This document shows, in pieces, positions 56,055 through 64,000 of a DNA stretch of 64,000 nucleotides. The translations under genes and the position numbers were made by a program. The stretch's first letter is position 1, and each line of letters begins with the position of its first letter. This stretch comes from Maratus speciosus (taxonomy: Eukaryota; Arthropoda; Arachnida; Araneae; Salticidae): NCBI GenBank assembly GCA_963932465.1, contig OZ010795.1, positions 518,201,451-518,265,450 on the forward strand. Reading direction: 5' to 3'. The notes beneath the pieces were generated by a model. The model was not told the origin of the DNA. It worked only from the letters and a program-made list of their open reading frames with translations, and ran no database searches.

Positions 56055-57285
56055 CTAGGGGGCTCTGCCCCCTGCAAGCTACGCTCGCCAACCCCCATTC
56101 AGACACCGCAGAATCTAAAAACACACTAATCTGATCGGTTTTAAAAATATTACAGAAGATTGAATTATACTGATAAAAGAAGTGCAGATCTCCCTGTAAA
56201 CGGGTTTCCATTCAAATTCCGAATCAGTTGCTGTTAAGACATCCAATGGTTGTTTTCGTGTTTGATTAAAGAGGATCAGTTAAATATTTGAAAAGAAGCT
56301 AAATAAAATGAATTAAGTGTACAGAGACTTTGTCTCCCGGTATTTTAAAACAATTTCTATAACAATAGCCTAAGTCATGTGACTATCATCAACAGTTCCG
56401 GGCGAATCACTTCGCTTTTTATATTCCTGGTGCCATTTTGGTACTTTAATGTTAGCTAGGTACATGTGATAAGTCGCCAAATATTATTCTATCGCCATCA
56501 TTTCATCTATATTATAATAGTCCAAATCATGTAACTGCCATAAATAAATACACTTTGATCCCTTCGCTTTTCATATGAAAGTATGGCCCAGATATCATAT
56601 GCGGCCCCATATTGGCGTGATTTTTTCCGACGTTAATTTGGGGAAAACATCAACAGCATAAACAGCAACATCCGGCTTACCAAATCAAGCAAAATAGCGA
56701 TACTTTGGCGCCAGTTAAGTACCCGTTGCGTATATGACATTGGCGTCAGAAAAAAATCGCGCCAATATAGGTCCGTATATGACATCTGTGCCGAAAGTTT
56801 TCCCTTTTGATTAAAAGATCAAATTTCTTTTTCGAATAAAACTACATAAAAGTTTCCATGGTTGCAAAGAATTCTTGGTACTGTTACGCTACCCGGGTGC
56901 AAATCTCGCCAATAGCTATTTTTCAACTCGCAAGTTAGCATTTTTTTTTTCGAGTGGTAAATTAAAACATTGCTTTGGAGTTGAAATTAAATATCATCGT
57001 TTGTTACATCATTTAATATTTGGCCAGATGTCATATACGCACCGGGTTTGGCGTGATTTTTTTTAACGAAAATTTGGCGAAAACCTCGTTTTCGAATACC
57101 AGTTACGTATGTATTTTTGGTACTACTTAGTTATCCCGCCGGCCGAAAATCTATCACCAAACTACAAGATTAAATGCCAATAACGGTTGATCGTAAATGT
57201 CACATTCACTTGACTTTAAGCAAGTTACACGTCTTTACGTCATCAAGTGATTTTTATTTCGACGTTTTATTTGTATATTTATTAA
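56055..57285 (-). mobile_element. Helitron-like element H2, copy 2
   Basis: The best-preserved 3' end of the family: GGGGGCAGAGCCCCC then CTAG-T on the minus strand (CTAG 56055-56058). It aligns with 3817-4833, including 'agatctccctgtaaacgggt', 'gttgctgttaagacatccaa' and 'cttgacttt.agcaagttaca'. It carries a MITE at 56585-56792 and a second partial MITE end near 57025-57060. Confidence 0.7.
56585..56792. mobile_element. Merlin-type MITE inside Helitron H2 (copy 2)
   Basis: 208 bp, GGCCCAGATATCATATGCGG to the inverse of GGCACAGATGTCATATACGG. Flanks GAAAGTAT (56577-56584) and GAAAGTTT (56793-56800) agree at 7 of 8 positions, an 8-bp TSD. The left flank is the same Helitron position as at 4451. 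Confidence 0.85.
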
Positions 57286-58093
57286 TGTTATACTATTTTC
57301 TTTGTTCTTTCGTTATTTAAAATAAAAATTATACCAATTTGTGTAATTTGGCGAGTGGTTTGGCGATTTATATAATTTGGCGAAATGTGTCGTCGGAATA
57401 ACTAAGTAGTACCGTATTTTTTAATTATTTTATATTATTTTTAAAGGAAAATAACCAAAAAAGAATTAACTATAGAACCAAACAATTTATGTAATTTAAA
57501 AAAGAAAATAGAGTAAATAAACATTTATTATTAAATAAACAACAATAGCCGGGTTACCATGTCAACGAACATAATGCCATTTTGGCGGCAATTAGGTATT
57601 CCGGTGCGTATATGACATCTGTGCCTAATATTTTTCTTTTCATTTCGTTTAAAAAAAATAAAGAAATGAAAGCCATTTATTTTAAATGTATATATTTATG
57701 TGTATATATTTGTATTAAACAAAATGATAATGAAATACAAAATGTATTATGAAGAAAAGTAACATGATACATTTCTTAGCATACATTTAAGGGAGGCCAA
57801 ACTTCTTGCCAAATTAGTTTAAAATAGTAACCTTTTCTAAAATCTGAAAACAAAATATCTGTTATGATTAAAATTTGAGTTGCTATCATTAGAAAAATGC
57901 ATATAAAATTAGAAAAAAATTATTTCGAAAACTAATTCGAATTTAAAAATTCTAATACCAGTTTTGAAATCTGCGGATCAATATTGATTTTTGGTGTTAA
58001 TTTCATCGCAAAGTATTCCATATTTTAGGAGAAATCGCCGTGAAACATAATCATTTGTTTAATCAGTCGATTCATACTTCCGTTTCATACTTC
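57286..58093 (-). mobile_element. Dispersed repeat family C, copy 2 (left part)
   Basis: Matches 11850-12650 base for base over long stretches ('aatttggcgagtggtttggc', 'aacaatagccgggttaccat'). It is cut by the gypsy element and resumes at 62808-62852 with 'cttccgtttcata' and 'cattaggattttatatata'. Confidence 0.7.
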
Positions 58094-58371
58094 TGTAGAT
58101 GTAAATATCGAAATATTATCAGCAACAAATATAGTGTCATGCATCTGGCAACAGAAAAGTTGTTGTAAAAACATATTTTTTATTTAGTGTTCGACGCAAA
58201 ATGTCAATAAAAACTTTCTAATATTAAATTACTAAATGTTATTAAATATTATTTAAATTAGTAAAATGTAGTAGTAGTTTAAAAGTGTTAGATATTATTT
58301 AAATTAATAGATTTGAAATAGCATTTAAAGAGTTCACGCAATAAACCTTCTGAGAAAGAGCTATACCTACA
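58094..58371 (+). repeat. 5' LTR
   Basis: Begins TGTAGATGTAAATATCG and ends CTATACCTACA, with TG/CA ends. An AATAAA lies near the right end (58350). It pairs with 62530-62807. Confidence 0.95.
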
Positions 58372-58373
58372 AT

Positions 58374-58391
58374 TGGTGACCTTGTACGTGA
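58374..58391 (+). promoter_or_regulatory. Putative primer-binding site
   Basis: TGGTGACCTTGTACGTGA begins two bases after the 5' LTR. A TGG start complements the CCA end of a tRNA; the tRNA identity was not assigned. Confidence 0.6.
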
Positions 58392-58395
58392 TACA

Positions 58396-59210
58396 ATGCC
58401 GGACACTATAGAATAATCAACGTCTAAAGATGAAATAGCGAAAGTAAGAGTTAAAATACCTCCATTTTGGGCAGAAAAACCAGAAATCTGGTTTTTTCAA
58501 GTTGAAGCGCAATTTTCTATTTGTGGATCACTGCCGAGGAAACAAAGTTCAATTATTTAGTTTCGCAATTAGAGTCAAAATTTGTAGAAAGTTTGTGGGA
58601 TATAATAAGTGATGCAAGTGCAACTAAATATACTGCTGCTAAAGAGCGACTTCTTAACACTTTCAAAGAAATTGAGGATAAACGTCTACAAAGATTGTTG
58701 ACGGGCATTGAGTTAGGAGACAATAAACCAAGCCACCTATTACAAAAGATGCGAACTCTGGCTATCGATGGCGTTTCCGATAAAGTCCTTAAAACTCTAT
58801 TTCTGCAAACAATGCCTGATTTCGTACGCAATATTCTATTGGTTAGTGATGAAGACATAGAGAAGCTGGCACTAACGGCTGACCGTATTGTAGAAATGCA
58901 ATCAAATCAAGAACTGTATTGCGCAAGCAATTTTTCTTCATCAGGTGCTGATGCTATCAGTGAATTACGACAACAAATCGCAGCTTTGGATACTAAGTTG
59001 GAAAATCTGAGTGTCACTAAAAATTCGCACCCTCGATCAAGAAGTAAGGGTCGATTTTCGTATGATCGCTGTAAATCTCGCAAACGTTTTAATCCTGCAG
59101 GTAAGTACTGTTATTTTCATTTTATGTTTGGTGAAAAGTGTTTCCCTGATAAATGTAAAGCACCACGTGCTTGGGAAAACAAGTCTTCGGAAAACCTCAC
59201 TCAGCAGTAG
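58396..59210 (+). pseudogene. gypsy gag region, disrupted
   Basis: The capsid/nucleocapsid region of the retrotransposon. The ATG at 58396 is followed by a stop at codon 7. The frame continues as IPPFWAEKPEIWFFQVEAQF, a hallmark of arthropod gypsy Gag, and then loses one base near 58525 before ITAEETKFNYLVSQLESKF. Downstream lies a long helical capsid-like stretch and a basic region. A zinc-knuckle variant (CYFH-x4-GEKC-x4-C) sits at about 59104-59160. The last in-frame stop is at 59210. Two lesions make it non-functional. Confidence 0.85.
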
Positions 59211-59600
59211 ATTTAGCGGCTGCTGCAAATAATGAAGATTGCCGTAAATTCCGCCTATTTGTAAGAGACAAAAAACGGGTTTACGTTTTTTAGTTGACAG
59301 TGGAGCAGATGTAAGCCTAATTCCTCATACCAACAAACACAAATTTCTTAGTGATTATAAATTATACGCAGCAAACGGCACTGAAATTGGAACTTTTGGT
59401 ACATAAATTTTAGTTCTAGATCTAGGATTGCGCCGTGATTTTCAATTTCCATTTGTTGTCGCAAAAATTAGCAAAGCTATTTTGGGAGCAGATTTCTTGA
59501 ACAAATTCCATTTATTAATTGATATTAAGCATAGAAAATTAATTGATGGTGTAACTAACCTTGCAGTTCACTGTGACGTTGCATCCATCTCTGAGGATGA
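59211..59600 (+). pseudogene. gypsy protease region, disrupted
   Basis: Reads AAAANNED and RLFVRDKK, then after loss of one A in a run near 59270, RFLVDSGADVSLIP. LVDSGAD holds the active-site D-S/T-G motif of retroviral-type aspartic proteases (about 59290). ILGADFL follows at about 59475-59495, the usual second conserved block. A TAA (59404) interrupts between them. It would process Gag-Pol if intact. Confidence 0.8.
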
Positions 59601-60480
59601 AAGTGTAAATACGACGAGTAGCTTGTGTAAATATTCTGATTTATTTTATATGTATCCCAGTATCACTAAATCTAATTTTCTTATTTCCAATGTAAAGCAC
59701 AATGTAAAGCATCATATTGTAACTAAAGGACAACCTGTATATTCTAAAGCTAGACAATTAGACCCTCATCGTTTGGAAATCACAAAACGAGAATTTCAAT
59801 ATATGCTAGAAACTAACATCATTAGTCCCTCCAATTCAGAATAGGCAAGTCCTCTGTATATAGTCTCGAAGTAAGATGGTTCTTTCCGCCCATGCCGCGA
59901 TTATCGAATGTTAAATGATATAACTATACCGATAGGGATCCAATCCCTAGAATTCAAGATTTTCAACATATTTTAACTAATAAAACTATATTTTCTAAAA
60001 TTGATCTTTTTAAGGCTTATTTTCATATTCTTGTGGCAGACGAAGACAAACCAAAAACTGCAATCATCACACATTTTGGCTTGTACCAATTCAATGTGAT
60101 GAGTTTTGGGCTTAAAAATGCCCCTGCAACGTTTCAGAGATTTATCTAATAATCTATATAAGTCTTTTATGGCTTAAATATTGTATTTCCATATTTAGAT
60201 GATGTGCTGATTGCCTCTTCTTGTGAGGAAGAACATCGCTCACATCTTAAAATACTTTTCCAACGCTTAGATAAATATGGTCTCCGAATTAATGTCAGTA
60301 AATCAGTATTGTTAGTACCTGAAATAGACTTTTTAGGTTATCAAATATCTGCTGAAGGGTCGAAACCTCTACCTGAAAAAGTAAAAGCAGTTTTAGAATA
60401 TCCATTACCAGAAACGGTTCACGAACTCCGTTCGTTCTTAGGGATGATAAATTTCTATCGAATTACATTAAAGATGCCGC
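59601..60480 (+). pseudogene. gypsy reverse transcriptase, disrupted
   Basis: Conserved blocks in order: RQLDPHRLEITKREF, the SPSNSE block with TAG where Trp is normally found (59842), DGSFRPCRDYRMLN, a frameshift, then DRDPIPRIQDF, FSKIDLFKAYFHI (catalytic D), THFGLYQFNVMSFGLKNAPA, and the active-site YLDD at about 60196-60207. FLGYQISAEG and LRSFLGMINFYR close the domain. At least four stops lie between 59842 and 60180. The YLDD motif itself is preserved. Confidence 0.9.
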
Positions 60481-60965
60481 AAAAACTCAAACTCCCCTTT
60501 ATGAGTTTTTAAAAGGAGTAACCAAAAAAGATCGTCGAAAAATCCCATGGACCGATGCAACCAAACAAAATTTTGAAAAATGTAAACAAGATATTGCTCA
60601 AGTAGCATTGCTGGCCTATCTCTATTCAGATTACCCTCTGGCACTTCACACGGATGCTTCTGATTGGGCTATTAGATCAGTTCAAAAAAGCTTAACGATG
60701 CTCAAAGGAATTATAGCACTTATGATGGAGAACTTTTAGGTATATATTTATCTATCAAACATTTCAAGCACTTACTTGAAGGTCGTAATTTTACAATTTT
60801 CACCGATCACAAGCCATTAATATTTGCTTTTAAACAAAAAAAAAATGATAAAGCTTCTCCCAGGCAGTTAAGACATCTACACTATATCGCCCAATTTACA
60901 ACTAACATACAGCATATAAACGGTCAAGAAAATGTAGTTGCAGACACGTTATCTAGAATCGCAAA
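60465..60965 (+). pseudogene. gypsy RNase H region, disrupted
   Basis: After a frameshift near 60465 the frame gives TPLYEFLKG, then LHTDASDWAI with the first catalytic Asp (about 60645). A shift near 60705 leads to YDGELLGIYLS (Glu), FTIFTDHKPL (Asp) and ENVVADTLSR near 60955, the expected order for gypsy RNase H. It would degrade the RNA strand during reverse transcription. Confidence 0.85.
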
Positions 60966-62328
60966 CATCGATTCTCCTTTCATTGATTATGACCAAATAG
61001 CAGATGACCAAATAAATGACGATGAGCTTCATCAGCTTAAATTACATACCAAATCATTATGTTTTAAACAGCATCAACTTTCATCAGGGAAATATTTGTG
61101 GTGTGATACATCTACTTCGAATATTAGACCGTTCATACCCAAAGACTTTCGAATGAGATTGTTTAATACAATTCATGGTTTAGCTCACCCTGGAATTCGA
61201 ACCACTCTAAAGGAAATGGTTAAAAGATTTATTTGGCCAGAAATGAGAAAAGATGTTAGCCAGTGGGCTCGAACTTGCCTCAACTGTCAGAGAAATAAAA
61301 ACACTAAACATACAAAAACAGAATATGCACAATTTCAAGCTCCAGATGAAAGATTTAGTGTAGTGCACATTGACTTAATTGGGCTCTATTCACCTTATAA
61401 TGGATATATTTATTGTTTGACATGTACTGACCGATTTACCTCTTGGATGGAAGTAGTACCTTTACAAAACATCACTGCCGAAAGTGTTGCGAAAGCTTTT
61501 TACGAAAATTCGATTACTTGTTTTTGAGTACCCTCTTGTGTCGTTACTGATAGAGGACAGCAGTTTAATTCTGAATTATTTTGAAATTTAACCTCATTAT
61601 GTAGTGTACGGTTGAAACACACGACTTCGTACCATGTTCAATGTAATGGTAAAATTGAACGCCTTCACCGTACTTTAAAATCAGCTATTAGGTGTCATAA
61701 CTCTCTTCGTTGCACAGAAACATTACCAACAGTTCTTATGGGTTTGCGAGCTGCTCTACATGAGGACTGTAAGTATACAATTGCTGAAATGGTTTATGGT
61801 AAAACTATCAAATTACCTGGTGAATTTTTTGAAGAATCGAATTCGCCAATATCTACTGATGATTTTGTAAATAACCTTCGAAAAGAGATGGCTCTCTTGA
61901 ACCCCTATACGTACAAACGCAAATGCAAGCAAAACATTTTCATACCAAAAGATTTGTATACATGCTCTCATGTTTTTCTACGTATTGACACAGTCGAAAA
62001 ACCATTTGAACCCCCATATGAACGACCATTTATTGTGTTGCAAAGAACTCCAAAATATTTTCAATTATTAATAAAAGGCAAACAAATTATTATCTCCGTA
62101 GACAGATTAAAACCTGCTTATATGCTGCAGCTTTCCGATAACGAAATACTGCCTCCTACTTCAAAGACTCATCATACATCAGTTCCTATGAACAGCCAGA
62201 CTCCACAGACAAAGGCGACGCACAGCGCTGTGCCAAGTGAAGAATTACAGCAATCTGAGAAACGGACACGCTGTGGAAGACATGTGAAACTTCCAGTTCG
62301 TTTTAATGACGTTGTTGACTGTTCCTGA
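60966..62328 (+). pseudogene. gypsy integrase, disrupted by stops
   Basis: N-terminal zinc finger HGLAHPG...C-x2-C (CLNCQR, about 61276-61300). Core with D in VVHIDLIG (about 61371), D in VVTDRGQQF (about 61550) and E in NGKIERLHR (about 61650). A TGA replaces the Gly codon of F-G-VP (61525-61527) and another stop lies near 61581. The C-terminal part keeps PPYERPFIVLQRTPKYF, like the GPY/F module, and VDRLKPAY. It ends at 62328. The three catalytic residues are present, but the chain is broken. Confidence 0.9.
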
Positions 62329-62516
62329 TCTATTTAATATATTATATTACTTTATTATTATATTTTTAATTATTGTTTAATGTTTACTCAAGAATTTCGC
62401 TATGTTTTCTGTTTATTTATTTTGTATATAATTTGTATTTCTATGTATAATTGCATCAGTATATATTAATACCATTACATCCTACGATGTTTTCAAAGTA
62501 ACGTAACTTCGTTACT

Positions 62517-62529
62517 GGTAGGGGAGTAA
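62517..62529 (+). promoter_or_regulatory. Polypurine tract
   Basis: GGTAGGGGAGTAA directly precedes the TG of the 3' LTR, where plus-strand DNA synthesis is primed. Confidence 0.7.
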
Positions 62530-62807
62530 TGTAGATGTAAATATCGAAATATTATCAGCAACAAATGTAGTGTCATGCATCTGGCAACAGAAAAGTTGTT
62601 GTAAAAAGATATTTTTTATTTAGTGTTCGATGCAAAATGTCAATAAAAGCTTTCTGATATTGAATTAGTAAATGTTATTAAATATTATTTAAATTAGTAA
62701 AATGTAGTAGTAGTTTAAAAGTGTTAGATATTATTTAAATTAATAGATTTGAAATAGCATTTAAAGAGCTCACGCAATAAACCTTCTGAGGAACAGCTAT
62801 ACCTACA
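62530..62807 (+). repeat. 3' LTR
   Basis: 278 bp, same termini as the 5' LTR and about 10 substitutions, mostly A/G transitions. No length difference. Confidence 0.95.
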
Positions 62808-62852
62808 CTTCCGTTTCATAAATTCGTTTCATTAGGATTTTATATATATAGG
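62808..62852 (-). mobile_element. Dispersed repeat family C, copy 2 (right remnant)
   Basis: 'cgtttcataaattcgtttca' and 'ttaggattttatatatata' equal 12647-12690, completing the copy split by the gypsy element. Confidence 0.7.
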
Positions 62853-63069
62853 GTAGATATATCTTGTTCAAATTTTCAATCATTAATAAAATACTTATTA
62901 TTCATCCTATGAAGTTGAGTTAAATTTTTTAAAATTTGTACTGGATGACAATTGATGTTAATACAGTTTTTTCAAATATTAATTCATTAATTAAATTTTA
63001 ATTTATTAGTTTTAGTTTTACATGGGAGACAAAATGATGGTTATTGGTTATTGAAGCATTTAATGCATC

Positions 63070-63270
63070 TTCATATCTATAAGGAGGGTTACCATAGGGG
63101 GGACCCTGTACTGTCGCCAAATACCGCCAAGTTTGTCGCCAACTTGGCGATATCTGTAATATTTCGCCAAATTCCCATAGACTTAAATTGTAAACCTACT
63201 TGCTTATAGAAAATCAACAAATTGAGATATTTTAATGTAACAAAAACTAGTATTAGCTTAAGGGATTATA
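63070..63270 (+). mobile_element. Helitron-like H3 fragment (inverted)
   Basis: 'cgccaaattcccatagact', 'aaatcaacaaattgagatat' and 'aacaaaaactagtattagct' are the inverse of 34220-34320. The flanks carry extra CGCCAA motifs absent from the other copies. Confidence 0.5.
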
Positions 63271-63352
63271 TTAAATTTTTCTTTGATGACCTAAGTAGGA
63301 ATTGACTTTAAAAACAAAATTTTTATATTACTTGTTTTAATATGTTTGTTAT

Positions 63353-64000
63353 CTTGAATTTCACGCTTCTACCTAAAATGGTTGCTCAGATATGTCAAAT
63401 GTTCTAAAATTTTCGACTGCCCCTTTTAAACCGCCCTTAGGGTGGGGAATTTGTAAAATCACTGAAACATTTTTTAATTATTTTTAGTAATTTATTTTCT
63501 GGAATTTCACGCTTCTACCTAAAACGGTTGCTGAGATATGTCTAAATGTTCTGAAAGTTTCAACACCTCCTTTTAACCTCCTTAAGGGTGAATTTCAAAA
63601 AACGCTGAAACGCATGTTTAATTATTTTTTAGTAGATTTATTTTCTGGAATTTAACGCTCCTACCTCAAACGGCTGGTGAGCCCTTTTAAACCCCTTTTT
63701 GGAGGAATTTCTAAAATCGCCGTCATACGTGATTAATTATTTTTTTAGTAGATTTATAGTCTGGAATTTCACGCTTCTAGCTAAAACGGCAGGTGAGATA
63801 TGGCAAATGTTCTAAAATTTTTGACCCCCCTTTTAACCCCCTTTTTTGGAGGGGGGAATTTCTAAATTCGCTGAAATATGTGCTTAATGATTTTTTAGTA
63901 GATTTATTTTCTGGAATTTCACACTCCTACCTCAAACGGCTGGCGAGATATGGCAAATGTTCTAAAATTTTCGACCCCCCCCCTTTTAACCCCCTTTTTG
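63353..64000. repeat. Tandem array of ~150-bp units, continuing out of the window
   Basis: The box C-T-T/G-GAATTTCACGCTTCTACC starts units at 63353, 63499, 63655, 63761 and 63911 (spacings 146, 156, 106, 150). Each unit holds 'gagatatg.caaatgttct' and a CCCCTTTTAACCCCC-type tract. The short third unit has lost ~45 bases, which removed its 'gagatatg' box. The array is cut by the window end. Confidence 0.9.

Larger units (their letters stand above)
58094..62807 (+). mobile_element. Ty3/gypsy-type LTR retrotransposon, complete length but defective
   Basis: Two 278-bp LTRs flank gag, protease, reverse transcriptase (RT), RNase H and integrase regions in the Ty3/gypsy order (integrase last). The target duplication is CTTC (58090-58093, 62808-62811). 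The LTRs differ at about ten positions, so it is neither new nor ancient. All coding regions carry stops or frameshifts, so it would not be autonomous. No env-like frame follows integrase. Confidence 0.95.

Noticed and set aside
58553..59232. Antisense and shifted frames within the gypsy gag
   Set aside because: They are shadows of the gag coding region, which carries the recognisable capsid and zinc-knuckle motifs.

Overview
The window is A+T-rich, low-coding eukaryotic DNA, most likely intergenic or very long intronic sequence of an arthropod. The mix of Merlin/ISXO2-like, Tc1-like, DUF4817-type mariner-like, Helitron-like and Ty3/gypsy elements fits a large repeat-rich genome. A spider or other chelicerate is my best guess, by inference only. 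I find no convincing host exon, rRNA or intact tRNA. Every protein-coding signal I can explain belongs to a transposable element (TE). Only one coding region looks intact: a 345-residue Tc1-like transposase at 41637-42674, inside an element with perfect 26-bp terminal inverted repeats (TIRs) and a TA target-site duplication (TSD).

Layout. 0-7.5 kb: dispersed repeats, a pogo/Tigger-like MITE, a reverse-strand Helitron-like element (about 3.8-4.8 kb) carrying a Merlin-type MITE, and a decayed Tc1 transposase (5.3-5.8 kb). 8.5-10.6 kb: fifteen ~145-bp tandem units with higher-order structure. 10.8-18.3 kb: MITEs, dispersed repeats, a nested stack (a Helitron 5' part split by a TA-flanked DNA element that itself holds a TTAA-flanked MITE), a palindromic MITE, and a broken DUF4817-type mariner-like element. 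18.5-30 kb: three copies of an element with a terminal hairpin, a TGTC tract and a ~145-bp array, a GGGCCC-rich repeat block, a tRNA-like pseudogene and a 452-bp long-TIR MITE. 30-38 kb: fold-back repeats, a 36-bp perfect palindrome, Helitron fragments, and a dead Merlin element invaded by MITE-in-MITE insertions with clear 8-bp TSDs. 39.6-43.8 kb: a three-unit 750-bp tandem repeat, hit by a fold-back element, hit in turn by the intact Tc1 element. 44-52 kb: three Helitron-like units joined head to tail at CTAG|T junctions. 52-55 kb: a second GGGCCC-rich block with ~153-bp tandem units. 55.3-57.3 kb: a second DUF4817-type pseudogene and more reverse-strand Helitrons. 58.1-62.8 kb: a complete-length but mutated Ty3/gypsy element with 278-bp LTRs. 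63.4 kb to the end: another ~150-bp tandem array that leaves the window.

How the parts interact. The genes form no pathway; the story is of parasites inserted into parasites. Shared flanks and TSDs give relative ages: the Tc1 element is younger than the fold-back element around it, which is younger than the 750-bp tandem duplication; the gypsy element is younger than the Helitron-like repeat it interrupts; and a Merlin MITE appears to have been copied as a passenger inside a Helitron. Helitron-like termini (a GC hairpin followed by CTAG) recur at least nine times, and in six places the end of one element directly abuts the start of the next.
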